Origin: Microbacterium oleivorans
GTDB lineage: Bacteria; Actinomycetota; Actinomycetes; Actinomycetales; Microbacteriaceae
Length of the DNA stretch: 64,000 nt
Assembly: GCF_001691565.1 (NCBI RefSeq)
Contig: NZ_MAYO01000003.1
Span: forward strand, 1,836,766-1,900,765
Reading direction: 5' to 3'
Below are positions 16,192 to 24,850 of the stretch, piece after piece. How positions within the stretch are numbered: position 1 is the first letter of the stretch; every line of letters starts with the position of its first letter. Made by a program: the position numbers and the translations under genes. The notes under the pieces were generated by a model, which saw only the letters and a list, made by a program, of their open reading frames with translations, did not search any database and was not told the origin of the DNA.

Positions 16192-17527
16192 GGATGCGCT
16201 CCCAGTCGGTCACGGCGGCGTCGTAGGCGAGGACCTCGACGCGCGCCTGGTGCAGGTAGTGGGCGACGACGTCGTCACCGAACGCCGCGCGCGCGATCTC
16301 GGAGGCTCCGAAGAGGTCGGCCGCCTCTCGCAGCGTCGTCGGCAGGTGGTCGACGTCGGCGTCGTACGCGTTGCCGCTGAGCGGCGCGGGCAGCGGGAGC
16401 TCGTGCTCGATGCCGTGCAGCCCGCCCGCGACGATTGCCGAGATCGCGAGGTACGGGTTCACGTCGCCGCCGGGCACGCGGTTCTCGACGCGCAGCGAAG
16501 AACCCTTCCCGACGACGCGGAGCGCGCACGTGCGGTTGTCGACGCCCCACGCGATGCCGGTGGGAGCGAACGAGCCCTTCGCGAAGCGCTTGTACGAATT
16601 GATCGTCGGCGCGTAGAGGAGGGTGAACTCCTTCAACGTCGCGAGGATGCCGGCGATCCAGTGCTCCATGAGCGGGCTGAACCCGTGCTCGCCGTCGCCC
16701 GCCATGACCGCTTCGCCGTCCTCGCCGCGGACGGAGAGGTGGATGTGGCAGCTGTTGCCCTCGCGCTGGTCGAACTTCGCCATGAAGGTCAGAGACTTGC
16801 CGTGCGCGTCGGCGATCTCCTTCGCGCCGTTCTTGTAGATCGTCTGCTGGTCGGCGGTTTCGAGCACCTCGGCGAAGCGGAACGCGATCTCCTGCTGCCC
16901 GTCGTGACACTCGCCCTTCACGCCCTCGCAGTAGAGCCCCGCTCCTTCCATGCCGCGGCGGATGTCTCGCAGCAGCGGCTCGAGTCGGGTCGTGGCGAGC
17001 AGGTTGTAGTCGACGTTGTAGTCGGTGGATGCCTGGAGCCCTGCGTAGCGCTTGGCCCAGGCATCCCGGAACGAGTCGTCGAAGACGATGAACTCGAGTT
17101 CCGTGCCCGAGTAGGCGACGAGCCCGCGGTCGGCGAGGCGCTGACGCTGCGCGTTCAGGATTCCGCGAGGCGACTGGATCACCGCGCCGCCGCGCACGTA
17201 CTCGAGATCCGCCATGACGAGCGCGGTCGCCGGCTGCCAGGGGATGCGGCGGAGCGTGGCCATGTCGGGGCGGAGGACCAGGTCACCGTAGCCCTTGTCC
17301 CAGCCCGACATCTCGTAGCCGTCGATCGTGTTGACGTCGACGTCGACCGAGAGCAGATAGTCGCAGACCTCGGCACCGTGCCCGGCGACCTCGTCGAGCC
17401 AGAACCGCCCCGCGACGCGCTTGCCGACGAGGCGCCCCTGCGCGTCGGGGAAGGCCACGATCACCGTGTCGATCTCGTCGGCCGCGATCGCGTCGGCGAG
17501 TTCGTCCACCGTCAGATTTCCGGGCAT
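16172..17527 (-). CDS. glutamine synthetase-like gamma-glutamyl-amine ligase
   Basis: A 451-residue member of the glutamine synthetase superfamily, first gene of the operon. ATP and metal-site motifs are visible: GTELEF (~140), FMAKFDQREGNSCHIHLSV, NSYKRFAKGSFAPTGIAWG and LRVENRVPGGDVNPYL. The adenylylated-tyrosine loop of housekeeping GlnA (NLYDLPP type) is absent, and CEGVKGECHDGQQEI resembles PuuA/GlnA4-type enzymes that glutamylate amines. With an ethanolamine-type permease opposite, gamma-glutamylethanolamide synthetase is my preferred reading; gamma-glutamylputrescine synthetase is the alternative. ATG 17527 has GGAAGGAC upstream. Confidence 0.88.
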   Translation of the reverse strand: MPGNLTVDELADAIAADEIDTVIVAFPDAQGRLVGKRVAGRFWLDEVAGHGAEVCDYLLSVDVDVNTIDGYEMSGWDKGYGDLVLRPDMATLRRIPWQPATALVMADLEYVRGGAVIQSPRGILNAQRQRLADRGLVAYSGTELEFIVFDDSFRDAWAKRYAGLQASTDYNVDYNLLATTRLEPLLRDIRRGMEGAGLYCEGVKGECHDGQQEIAFRFAEVLETADQQTIYKNGAKEIADAHGKSLTFMAKFDQREGNSCHIHLSVRGEDGEAVMAGDGEHGFSPLMEHWIAGILATLKEFTLLYAPTINSYKRFAKGSFAPTGIAWGVDNRTCALRVVGKGSSLRVENRVPGGDVNPYLAISAIVAGGLHGIEHELPLPAPLSGNAYDADVDHLPTTLREAADLFGASEIARAAFGDDVVAHYLHQARVEVLAYDAAVTDWERIRGFERL

Positions 17528-17595
17528 CGGTCGTCCTTCCGTCGTGCACTGTGCGAGATCGTGGCGGGTCTGTAACGAGAACGCTACATCCCAAA

Positions 17596-17612
17596 GGTAG
17601 ACACGGCATACC
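17596..17612. promoter_or_regulatory. candidate operator in the divergent ethanolamine-locus promoter
   Basis: GGTA-N9-TACC lies near the middle of the 171-bp gap between the glutamine-synthetase-like gene and the permease. FadR/FCD-type GntR proteins bind short spaced palindromes, so this is a plausible site for the operon's own regulator. The arms are only 4 bp, so the call is weak. Confidence 0.25.
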
Positions 17613-17698
17613 AATAGACGCCACACTCTTCCGCAAGGCGTGAGCCAGCGCGCCGACCCGACGGCGCGCTGCGCGCCGACCCGTAGCCAGGAGGTCTC

Positions 17699-19243
17699 AT
17701 GACGAATCCGAGCACCACCCCCACCACGACGGGCGGCGTCCGCTACGCCCGGGCCGAGGACGGCTATTTCGAGAAACGCACGCTGAAGCGCTCGGCCGGA
17801 GTGTGGGGACTGTGGGGTCTCGCGGTCGCCGCCGTCATCTCGGGCGACTTCTCGGGCTGGAACTTCGGCATCGGCTTCGCCGGATTCGGCGGCATGCTGA
17901 TCGCGTTCGCCGTGCTCGTACTCATGTACTACGGCCTCACCTTCTCGATCGGCGAGATGGCCGCCGCGATGCCGCACACCGGTGGCGCCTACTCGTTCTC
18001 GCGCTCGGCGATGGGTCCCTGGGGAGGGCTCGCCACGGGCCTGGCCGAGACCATCGAGTACGTCGCGACGACCGCGGTGGTCGTGTACTTCTCAGGGCAG
18101 TACGCCGACAAGGCACTGTCGCTGCTCACCGGGGTCAGCCTGCCGCCGTGGCTGTGGTGGGTCATCCTCTACGCGCTCTTCATCGCCCTCAACGCGGCAG
18201 GCGCCGCCGTGTCCTTCGGCTTCGCGATCGTCGTCTCGATCATCTCGATCGGCATCATCGTCGTCTTCGGCGTGATGGCTCTCGTCTCGGGTGCGTTCGA
18301 CTGGGCTTCGCTCTGGAACATCGCACCCGACCCGGCGGCGTTCGGCGCCTCGGAGTTCCTCCCCCACGGCATCGGTGCGGTCCTGTTGGCGCTGCCGTTC
18401 GCGATGTGGTTCTTCCTCGGCATCGAGGAGCTCCCACTGGCGGCCGAGGAGTCGCACAACCCCGCCCGCGACATTCCCCGCGCGGGCCTCTGGGCCCGCG
18501 GCACGCTGATCGTGACGGGCCTCATCGTCCTGTTCCTCAACACGGGCGTCCTCGGCGCGGAGGCCACCGCACCGTCCACCGAGCCGCTGCTCGAAGGGTT
18601 CCAGGCGTTCCTGCCCGATCAGGCCGCCGCAATCCTTTCGCTGCTGGCCCTCATCGGCCTGTTCGCCTCGCTGATGGGCATCATGTTCGCCTACGGGCGC
18701 AACATGTACTCCCTCTCGCGCGCGGGCTACTACCCGCGCTGGCTGTCGCTCACGGGCAAGCGCCAGACCCCGTGGGTCGCGCTCACGTTCGGCGCCGTGC
18801 TCGGATTCATCGCGCTCGTCATCCTGCAGGCCGCCGGTGGCGACACGAGTCCCGCCGGTGCGATCGTGCTGAACATCGCCGTCTGGGGCGCGGTCCTCGC
18901 GTACTTCCTGCAGATGGTGTCGTTCATCATCCTGCGCAAGAAGTTCCCGAACGCCGAGCGCCCGTACAAGAGCCCGTGGGGACTGTTCGGCGCGTACTCG
19001 GCCGGCATCATCGCCGCGATCGTGTTCGTCGGACTGCTGTTCAACCCGTCGTACCTGCTGGCGATCGTGGCGATCATCATCGTCTACGTCGTGATCTTCA
19101 TCGGGTTCGCCGTCTACGGCCGCAAGCGCCTCATCCTCTCGCCGGAGGAGGAGTACGCCCTCTCGGGCGGCCTGCACGGCGACCCGCAACGCGAGGGCTA
19201 CGACGCCATGGAGAAGGACGTCTTCGGAAACCGTCGCTCCTGA
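17699..19243 (+). CDS. APC-family ethanolamine permease-like transporter
   Basis: A 514-residue amino acid-polyamine-organocation transporter with about twelve helices. Segments GDFSGWNFGIGFAGFGG, FSIGEMAAAMPHTGGAYSFSR, MGPWGGLATGLAETIEY and AMWFFLGIEELPLAAEESHNPARDIPRA match the pattern I remember for bacterial ethanolamine permeases (Eat/TIGR00908 group) rather than putrescine permeases. It would import the amine that the divergent operon then glutamylates. ATG 17699 follows AGGAGG by six bases. The C-terminal tail after the last helix is hydrophilic. It ends before repeat copy B, convergent with a small kinase gene. Confidence 0.85.
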   Translation: MTNPSTTPTTTGGVRYARAEDGYFEKRTLKRSAGVWGLWGLAVAAVISGDFSGWNFGIGFAGFGGMLIAFAVLVLMYYGLTFSIGEMAAAMPHTGGAYSFSRSAMGPWGGLATGLAETIEYVATTAVVVYFSGQYADKALSLLTGVSLPPWLWWVILYALFIALNAAGAAVSFGFAIVVSIISIGIIVVFGVMALVSGAFDWASLWNIAPDPAAFGASEFLPHGIGAVLLALPFAMWFFLGIEELPLAAEESHNPARDIPRAGLWARGTLIVTGLIVLFLNTGVLGAEATAPSTEPLLEGFQAFLPDQAAAILSLLALIGLFASLMGIMFAYGRNMYSLSRAGYYPRWLSLTGKRQTPWVALTFGAVLGFIALVILQAAGGDTSPAGAIVLNIAVWGAVLAYFLQMVSFIILRKKFPNAERPYKSPWGLFGAYSAGIIAAIVFVGLLFNPSYLLAIVAIIIVYVVIFIGFAVYGRKRLILSPEEEYALSGGLHGDPQREGYDAMEKDVFGNRRS

Positions 19244-19327
19244 CAGACCCGGACGGGCCGGGCGCTGCCGAGGGCGCGCCCGGTCCGTTCGCATGCCCCG
19301 CGCGGCGTCGGCAGCCTCCCCGTTCGC

Positions 19328-19412
19328 CGATGCAAGAGTCCACGCCCGACACGCCGACGATCGGACCAAGGGATGCCGGGTGTCGCCCGGCATCCCTTGC
19401 ATCCGTCGACGC
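19328..19412. repeat. palindromic intergenic repeat, family 1, copy B
   Basis: Left arm GATGCAA (19329-19335) and right arm TTGCATCC (19397-19404) enclose CGACACGCCGACGATCG and a perfect hairpin GGATGCCGGG (19371-19380), loop TGTCG, CCCGGCATCC (19386-19395), followed by GTCGACGCG. It lies between the convergent permease and kinase genes, where it could also act as a bidirectional terminator. Confidence 0.85.
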
Positions 19413-19415
19413 GCA

Positions 19416-19934
19416 TCAGCCCCCGCAGACCCGACGCAGATGTTCGAGCACGAGCGGAACGTTCTCCTCCAGCGACAGCGTCGAGTCGATCGTCAGCCGC
19501 GCATCGGCCCAGCCGTTGAAGCCGGCGGATCGCGCGCGGACCTCGTTCCACGTGGGCTCCACGAACCCCGCCAGCGACCGTCGCCGAGTCTCGAGGCGAC
19601 GGCGATGCTCTTCCTGGTCGGTGCACACCACCTCGATGAACGCGACGTCCACTCCTTGCTCGTCGGCGAGCGACCGCCACTGCTGCCGCGCGAGCTCGGC
19701 GTCGTTCACAGCGTCGATGATGACGTCGGCACCGATGCGGAGCTGCTCGCGCGCGAGATTTTCGGCCACGACGTAGGCCGCCAGCCCGGTCGGCTGGTCC
19801 CGGCCGATCCCCGCGCGCCAGAGCGCGGCCTCGATCGGATCCACAGACAGGATCGCGCAACGCAGTTCGCCGGCGATGCGCGCGGCCAGCGCGCTCTTCC
19901 CCGACGCGGGCAACCCCGCCATTGCGATGAGCAT
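19416..19934 (-). CDS. P-loop kinase-like ATPase
   Basis: A 172-residue P-loop protein with Walker A at the very N-terminus (MAGLPASGKSALA) and a short lid/arginine segment (EEHRRRLETRRRSLAGF). The layout is that of small AAA_33/zeta-toxin-like or shikimate-kinase-like kinases that phosphorylate small molecules; the substrate is unknown. I take ATG 19934, directly before the Walker A strand, because the upstream in-frame sequence is repeat copy C. Its promoter must lie in or next to that repeat. Confidence 0.75.
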   Translation of the reverse strand: MLIAMAGLPASGKSALAARIAGELRCAILSVDPIEAALWRAGIGRDQPTGLAAYVVAENLAREQLRIGADVIIDAVNDAELARQQWRSLADEQGVDVAFIEVVCTDQEEHRRRLETRRRSLAGFVEPTWNEVRARSAGFNGWADARLTIDSTLSLEENVPLVLEHLRRVCGG

Positions 19935-19955
19935 GACCCCATCCTCGCCCGTCCG

Positions 19956-20042
19956 CGGATGCAATAGATCGAGTGCGACACGCCGACGATCGAGCCGCGG
20001 ATGCCGGGTGTCGCCCGGCATCCCTTGCATCCGTTGACGCGC
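19956..20042. repeat. palindromic intergenic repeat, family 1, copy C
   Basis: Arms GGATGCAA (19957-19964) and TTGCATCC (20025-20032), inner hairpin GGATGCCGGG (19999-20008), loop TGTCG, CCCGGCATCC (20014-20023), with the same CGACACGCCGACGATCG block as copy B and TGACGCG after the right arm. Unlike the other copies it sits between divergent genes, so it cannot be simply a terminator and must overlap promoter territory. Confidence 0.85.
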
Positions 20043-20062
20043 AGGCCCGGTTGAATGGACGG

Positions 20063-20491
20063 ATGCGCTGGACCACCCGCCCCTCGACGCCCGATGACGC
20101 GACGTGGATCGCCGAACTCCGAGCCGTGGTCATGCGTCCCGACCTCGAACGCCTCGGCGTCTACGACGAGACCCGCGTGCGACAGCGGTTCCTGGACGCC
20201 TTCGATCCTGCCCTCACCCGAGTGATCGTCATCGACGGGGCGGATGCCGGTTCGATCGCCGCGCGCCCCACGTCCGACGGCACCTGGCTCGAGCACTTCT
20301 ACCTCGATGAGCGCGTGCAAGGGGCCGGGATCGGCACCGAGGTGCTGGCCGCTGCCCTCGCCGAGGACCACCCACTCCCCTGGCGTCTCAACGTCCTGCA
20401 GGGAAGCCCCGCCCGTCGCCTCTACGAGCGACACGGCTTCACCCTCGAGAGCGAGGACGAGGTCGACGTCTTCCTGGTTCGCCGGCACTGA
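20063..20491 (+). CDS. GNAT-family N-acetyltransferase
   Basis: A 142-residue GNAT-fold acyltransferase. The acetyl-CoA loop reads VQGAGIGTEVLAAAL and is followed by the usual beta-5 segment with LNVLQGSPARRLYERHGF. The N-terminal half (RPSTPDDATWIAELRAVVMRPDLERLG) resembles GNATs acting on small molecules; the substrate is unknown. ATG 20063 lies 20 bp after repeat copy C and has no strong ribosome binding site. Convergent with clpC, separated by a hairpin. Confidence 0.85.
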   Translation: MRWTTRPSTPDDATWIAELRAVVMRPDLERLGVYDETRVRQRFLDAFDPALTRVIVIDGADAGSIAARPTSDGTWLEHFYLDERVQGAGIGTEVLAAALAEDHPLPWRLNVLQGSPARRLYERHGFTLESEDEVDVFLVRRH

Positions 20492-20499
20492 ACGACGAA

Positions 20500-20529
20500 G
20501 GGGTCGGACGCCTCTCGGCATCCGACCCC
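20500..20529. terminator. bidirectional terminator hairpin between the GNAT gene and clpC
   Basis: GGGGTCGGA (20500-20508) pairs perfectly with TCCGACCCC (20521-20529) around a 12-base interior that can extend the stem (GCC/GGC). It lies in the 53-bp gap between convergent genes. Confidence 0.65.
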
Positions 20530-20544
20530 CGTCGCTCTGGTCGC

Positions 20545-23070
20545 TTACGAACCGGCGATGATGTCCGGGCTCGCGGTGATCTCGCCCGCAGCTCCCACAC
20601 CGACCGCTTCGCGGCCTTCCTGACGCGTGGTCTCGAAGACGAAGGCGTTGTTCTCGACGTCGACCGCGACGTGGTCGCCGGCGTTCAGCTCGCCACGGAG
20701 GATCCGCTCGGACAGCTGGTCCTCGACCTCGCGCTGCATGGCGCGACGCAGGGGCCGGGCGCCGAGTGTCGGGTCGAACCCGATCTCGATGAGGCGGTCC
20801 TTGGCGGCATCCGTCAGCGCGACCGTCATGTCACGGTCGAGCAGACGCTCGCTGAGACGCTTGGTGAACAGCGTCACGATCTGGCGGAGCTCCGCCTTGT
20901 TGAGCTGCGGGAAGACGATGACGTCGTCGACGCGGTTGAGGAACTCGGGCTTGAAGTGACGCTTCAGCTCCTCGTCGACCTTGCCCTTCATCCGCTCGTA
21001 GGTCGTCTGCGAGTTGCCCTCGACCTGGAAGCCGACGGGACCACCGGCGATCGCCGACGAACCGAGGTTCGTCGTCATGATGATCACGGTGTTCTTGAAG
21101 TCGACCACGCGGCCCTGACCGTCGGTCAGACGACCCTCTTCGAGGATCTGCAGCAGCGAGTTGAAGATGTCGGGGTGAGCCTTCTCGATCTCGTCGAACA
21201 GGACCACGGAGAACGGCTTGCGGCGCACCTTCTCGGTGAGCTGGCCGCCCTCTTCGAAACCGACGAACCCGGGAGGGGCACCGAACAGTCGCGAGACCGT
21301 GTGCTTCTCTCCGAACTCCGACATGTCGAGGGAGATCAGTGCGCCCTCGTCGTCGAAGAGGAACTCGGCGAGCGCCTTGGCCAGCTCGGTCTTTCCGACG
21401 CCCGTGGGGCCGGCGAAGATGAACGATCCCGACGGGCGGTTCGGGTCCTTGAGTCCGGCACGCTGGCGACGGATCGTGCGGGAGAGTGCCGCGATGGCCT
21501 CCTCCTGACCGATGACGCGCTGGTGCAGGGCCTTCTCCATGAAGACGAGACGGCTCGTCTCCTCCTCGGTGAGCTTGAAGACCGGGATGCCGGTGGCCTG
21601 AGCCAGGACCTCGGCGATCAGACCCTCGTCGACGACCGCGTGCGACGCGACGTCACCCGAGCGCCACTGCCTCTCGAGGCGCAGACGCTCGGCCAGGAGC
21701 GACTTCTCCTCGTCGCGCAGGGCGGCGGCCTTCTCGAAGTCCTGCTCCTCGCTGGCGGCTTCCTTGTCCTCGCGGACCTTGGCGATCTTCTCGTCGAACT
21801 CGCGCAGCTCCGGCGGGCTGGACAGGATCGACAGGCGCAGGCGGGCGCCGGCCTCGTCGATCAGGTCGATGGCCTTGTCGGGCAGGAAGCGGTCCGAGAC
21901 GTACCGGTCGGAGAGGTTGGCCGCGGCGACGATGGCGCCGTCGGTGATCTGCACCTTGTGGTGCGCCTCGTACCGGTCGCGCAGACCCTTCAGGATGTTG
22001 ATCGCGTGGGGCAGGCTCGGCTCGGCCACCTGGATCGGCTGGAAGCGGCGCTCCAGCGCGGCATCCTTCTCGAAGTGCTTGCGGTACTCGTCGAGCGTCG
22101 TGGCACCGATCGTCTGCAGCTCACCGCGGGCGAGCAGCGGCTTCAGGATGCTGGCCGCGTCGATCGCGCCCTCGGCGGCGCCCGCACCCACGAGGGTGTG
22201 GATCTCGTCGATGAAGACGATGATGTCGCCGCGCGTGCGGATCTCCTTCGTGACCTTCTTCAGGCGCTCTTCGAAGTCACCGCGGTAGCGGGAACCGGCG
22301 ATGAGCGAACCGAGGTCTAGCGAGTAGACCTGCTTGTCCTTGAGCGTCTCGGGCACCTCGCCCTTGACGATCGCCTGGGCGAGGCCCTCGACGACGGCGG
22401 TCTTGCCGACGCCGGGCTCGCCGATGAGGACGGGGTTGTTCTTGGAGCGGCGCGACAGGATCTGCATCACGCGCTCGATCTCCTTCTCGCGCCCGATGAC
22501 GGGGTCGAGCTTGTTGTCGCGCGCGGCCTGCGTCAGGTTGCGGCCGAACTGGTCGAGGACGGCGGAGCCGCCCTGGGCCGTTGCCTGCGCCTGCTCGCCG
22601 GCGCCCGAAGCGACGCCCGCGGGCTCCTTGCCCTGGTAGCCGCTGAGGAGCTGGATGACCTGCTGGCGGACCTTGTTCAGGTCGGCGCCGAGCTTCACGA
22701 GAACCTGAGCGGCGACGCCCTCGCCCTCGCGGATGAGCCCGAGCAGGATGTGCTCGGTGCCGATGTAGTTGTGGCCCAGCTGCAGCGCTTCGCGCAGCGA
22801 CAGCTCGAGCACCTTCTTGGCACGCGGCGTGAACGGGATGTGACCCGTCGGCTGCTGCTGCCCCTGCCCGATGATGTCCTGGACCTGCTCGCGCACAGCG
22901 TCGAGCGAGATGCCGAGGCTCTCGAGGGCCTTGGCGGCGACGCCTTCACCCTCGTGGATCAGGCCGAGGAGGATGTGCTCCGTGCCGATGTAGTTGTGGT
23001 TCAGCATCTTCGCCTCTTCTTGGGCGAGCACCACCACACGACGTGCACGGTCTGTGAATCTCTCGAACAT
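20545..23070 (-). CDS. clpC: ATP-dependent Clp protease ATPase subunit ClpC
   Basis: An 841-residue HSP100 unfoldase that feeds substrates to ClpP. Order: two N-domain repeats (starting [20 protein letters not shown] and ending near residue 145), first AAA+ module with Walker A GEPGVGKT, a UVR-containing middle region ([23 protein letters not shown]), second AAA+ module with GPTGVGKT and the ISLDMSEF sensor strand. The UVR/short middle domain separates ClpC from ClpB. ATG 23070 follows GGAGGTGGAG. The C-terminal tail ([18 protein letters not shown]) is short. An extended inverted repeat lies 63-95 bp upstream. Confidence 0.97.
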   Translation of the reverse strand: MFERFTDRARRVVVLAQEEAKMLNHNYIGTEHILLGLIHEGEGVAAKALESLGISLDAVREQVQDIIGQGQQQPTGHIPFTPRAKKVLELSLREALQLGHNYIGTEHILLGLIREGEGVAAQVLVKLGADLNKVRQQVIQLLSGYQGKEPAGVASGAGEQAQATAQGGSAVLDQFGRNLTQAARDNKLDPVIGREKEIERVMQILSRRSKNNPVLIGEPGVGKTAVVEGLAQAIVKGEVPETLKDKQVYSLDLGSLIAGSRYRGDFEERLKKVTKEIRTRGDIIVFIDEIHTLVGAGAAEGAIDAASILKPLLARGELQTIGATTLDEYRKHFEKDAALERRFQPIQVAEPSLPHAINILKGLRDRYEAHHKVQITDGAIVAAANLSDRYVSDRFLPDKAIDLIDEAGARLRLSILSSPPELREFDEKIAKVREDKEAASEEQDFEKAAALRDEEKSLLAERLRLERQWRSGDVASHAVVDEGLIAEVLAQATGIPVFKLTEEETSRLVFMEKALHQRVIGQEEAIAALSRTIRRQRAGLKDPNRPSGSFIFAGPTGVGKTELAKALAEFLFDDEGALISLDMSEFGEKHTVSRLFGAPPGFVGFEEGGQLTEKVRRKPFSVVLFDEIEKAHPDIFNSLLQILEEGRLTDGQGRVVDFKNTVIIMTTNLGSSAIAGGPVGFQVEGNSQTTYERMKGKVDEELKRHFKPEFLNRVDDVIVFPQLNKAELRQIVTLFTKRLSERLLDRDMTVALTDAAKDRLIEIGFDPTLGARPLRRAMQREVEDQLSERILRGELNAGDHVAVDVENNAFVFETTRQEGREAVGVGAAGEITASPDIIAGS

Positions 23071-23132
23071 CGTCTCCACCTCCACTCGACGCACTGGCGG
23101 CGTCTTACGTAGAGGCTAACGACGGCGGGATG

Positions 23133-23165
23133 CCGGTATGCCCGTGTTCGCCGTGGGCATACCGG
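23133..23165. promoter_or_regulatory. perfect 11-bp inverted repeat in the clpC upstream region
   Basis: CCGGTATGCCC (23133-23143) and GGGCATACCGG (23155-23165) are perfectly complementary around an 11-base spacer, GTGTTCGCCGT. Both length and perfection suggest a regulator site. The spacer has TTCGCC, partly like the ClgR motif known from actinobacterial clp promoters, but with mismatches; I do not assert ClgR binding. Confidence 0.45.
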
Positions 23166-23211
23166 ATGCCGGGGCTTGCGGTCGCGGCATCCACGGGCAT
23201 AACGTTTCTCG

Positions 23212-23231
23212 ATAACAACGAATGTCGTTAT
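23212..23231. promoter_or_regulatory. ATAAC/GTTAT palindrome before the DUF2975-like operon
   Basis: ATAACAAC-GAAT-GTCGTTAT matches as an inverted repeat at 7 of 8 arm positions, and a wider pair CATAACG (23198-23204)/CGTTATG (23226-23232) overlaps it. It is AT-rich and 24 bp before the GTG start of the first membrane protein. A likely operator, possibly for the XRE-type regulator encoded last in the operon. TTGCGG (23176) with CATAAC 16 bp later could be the promoter. Confidence 0.45.
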
Positions 23232-23254
23232 GTACGTCGAAGGGTTGGTGTGAC

Positions 23255-24031
23255 GTGGCACGGTGGATGCTGATCGTCGGGGCGGTTCTCGTCGTCCTCC
23301 TGATCGCGGGAACGATTCTGGCGTTCGCGCTGGCGACTGCCAAGAAGCGGCGCGAGGGGTCCGTACGGGATGCCGACCCGACGCCCGTCGTCCGAGTAGC
23401 GCGGATCGTCGCGGTCGTCTGGGCGGTGGTCGCCGCCGCCGGCGCCCTCGCGAACCTCTTGGTGCCGCTGCTGTCACCGGGGGTCGCGATCACGATGCCG
23501 GTGCAGGAGTTCTGGCCTCAGCTCCCCAGCTCGGTCACCCTCGACACCGGTGAGGTGAGCCGCGTCTCGGGCGGGTTCACGAGCGTGACCCTCACCGTCG
23601 ACGGGCTCGGCGTCGCGGCGCGCGTGCTGTGGGCCCTCAGTCAGATGATCGCCTGGGCGATCCCCGGGGTCGCAGCGCTGTTCGTCGCCGTCGCATGCTC
23701 CCGACTGCTCACCGGCGCGGCGTTCGCCCCCGTCGTCGCGAAGATGGCCGCGACGACGGGCGCCGTCATCGCCTTCGGCGGCGTCGCCGCCCAGGTCATG
23801 GGCGACATCGCGGGAAGCATCGCTTCGACGCAACTGTTCGGCTCGAAAGGCGGCGGCTGGGAAGGCGACTACGCCGGCATCGACAACGTGTTCGACGCCT
23901 GGGTTCCCGCCGCCACCGTGCAGGTCTCCTTCCCCTTCTGGCCGATTGCGGTCGGTCTCGCGTTCGCCGTCCTCGCCGCGATCCTCCGCTACGGCTCCCG
24001 GCTGCAGAACGATGTGAAGGGGCTCGTCTGA
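23255..24031 (+). CDS. DUF2975-like membrane protein
   Basis: A 258-residue membrane protein with four to five hydrophobic segments: one at the N-terminus (MLIVGAVLVVLLIAGTILAF), one after VVRVARIV, one around VLWALSQMIAWAIPGVAALFV, and two near the C-terminus. An exported loop lies between TM2 and TM3. Layout and pairing with a small XRE regulator match the DUF2975 group, whose function is unknown. GTG 23255 (V-A-R-W-M) is chosen over ATG 23222, because the latter lies inside the upstream palindrome. Its stop overlaps the next start by one base (TGATG). Confidence 0.7.
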   Translation: MARWMLIVGAVLVVLLIAGTILAFALATAKKRREGSVRDADPTPVVRVARIVAVVWAVVAAAGALANLLVPLLSPGVAITMPVQEFWPQLPSSVTLDTGEVSRVSGGFTSVTLTVDGLGVAARVLWALSQMIAWAIPGVAALFVAVACSRLLTGAAFAPVVAKMAATTGAVIAFGGVAAQVMGDIAGSIASTQLFGSKGGGWEGDYAGIDNVFDAWVPAATVQVSFPFWPIAVGLAFAVLAAILRYGSRLQNDVKGLV

Positions 24032-24615
24032 TGTCCACCGCGACCCGGACCACCGGAGCACTCGACCTCATCGTCTACGGCGTCGCCGCTTCGCTGGCGG
24101 CGTTGGCCGTCGCCACATTCCGAATCACCGAGATCCTGAGCCCCGAAGGCCCTGCCGTGACCGTCGGGGCGGATGCGGCATCCGCTGCCCTCGGGCTCTC
24201 TGCCCGTACGGGCGTGGACGCGGTCGTCGTCCGTGCGCCGGACCTCGGCGCGGGCGGTCGCGCGTGGATGATCGCGGCGGTCCTGCTGGCCGCCCTCGCC
24301 GCGATCGTCATCGCCGCGGCGCTGATGCGCGTAGCCCTCGCGGTGCGCCGGGGGCGCGTGTTCACCGGCGGCGCGACGCGCGCGTTGGCGGCGATAGCCG
24401 CCACTCTCACCATCGCCGTGTTCGCGTGGCCGATCATCGACGGGATGGGCCGACAGCACGCGCTCCAGTCCCTCGGCATCCGGTTCGAGACGCTGTCCAT
24501 GCTCGATCTGCTGCCCCTCCTGCCGATCCTGCTGGTCGCCGTCGCCGCTGCCGTGCTGGCGAGCGCCTTCGCGCAGGGCGAGCGGCTGCAACGCGACACC
24601 GAGGGGCTCGTGTGA
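24031..24615 (+). CDS. second DUF2975-like membrane protein
   Basis: A 194-residue membrane protein with four predicted helices (residues ~12-30, 82-102, 118-136 and 162-182). The cytoplasmic loop VRRGRVFTGGATRALAAIA resembles the segment preceding TM3 in DUF2975 proteins. Its C-terminal tail (LQRDTEGLV) closely resembles that of the preceding protein (LQNDVKGLV), suggesting the two arose by duplication. It shares GTGTGA with the downstream regulator, a four-base overlap, so all three genes are one operon. Confidence 0.7.
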   Translation: MSTATRTTGALDLIVYGVAASLAALAVATFRITEILSPEGPAVTVGADAASAALGLSARTGVDAVVVRAPDLGAGGRAWMIAAVLLAALAAIVIAAALMRVALAVRRGRVFTGGATRALAAIAATLTIAVFAWPIIDGMGRQHALQSLGIRFETLSMLDLLPLLPILLVAVAAAVLASAFAQGERLQRDTEGLV

Positions 24616-24842
24616 GTCCCGCCGAGGAGGACGAGCTCACCGGCATCCACTGTCGCCTGGACGAACTGCTCGCCGCGCGCGGAATGACCCTGACACGGCT
24701 CTCCGAGATCGTCGGCGTCTCGGTCGTCAACCTGTCGATCCTCAAGAACGACCGCGCCCGCGCGATCCGGTACTCGACGCTGTCCGCCATCTGCCGCGCG
24801 CTCGACTGCGAGGTCGGCGAGCTGCTCGTGCGCGCAGACTGA
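24612..24842 (+). CDS. XRE-family HTH regulator (YozG-like)
   Basis: A 76-residue Cro/C1-type DNA-binding protein consisting almost only of the helix-turn-helix domain: LDELLAARGMTLTRLSEIVGVSVVNLSILKNDRARAIRYSTLSAICRALDCEVGELL, with LSEIVGVSVVNLSILKN as the HTH. Such short proteins are the usual partners of DUF2975 membrane proteins. It is a plausible autoregulator acting at the palindrome 23212-23231. GTG start. Confidence 0.88.
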   Translation: MSPAEEDELTGIHCRLDELLAARGMTLTRLSEIVGVSVVNLSILKNDRARAIRYSTLSAICRALDCEVGELLVRAD

Positions 24843-24850
24843 GCCGCGGC

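Noticed and set aside
12570-17527. Putrescine (Puu) pathway as the function of the gamma-glutamyl operon
   Set aside because: No PuuB-type FAD oxidase gene is present and the transporter resembles ethanolamine rather than putrescine permeases; kept only as an alternative.
20671-22320. 550-codon plus-strand frame opposite clpC
   Set aside because: Antisense shadow of a highly GC-biased essential gene; composition is Arg/Asp/Val-rich without domain structure.
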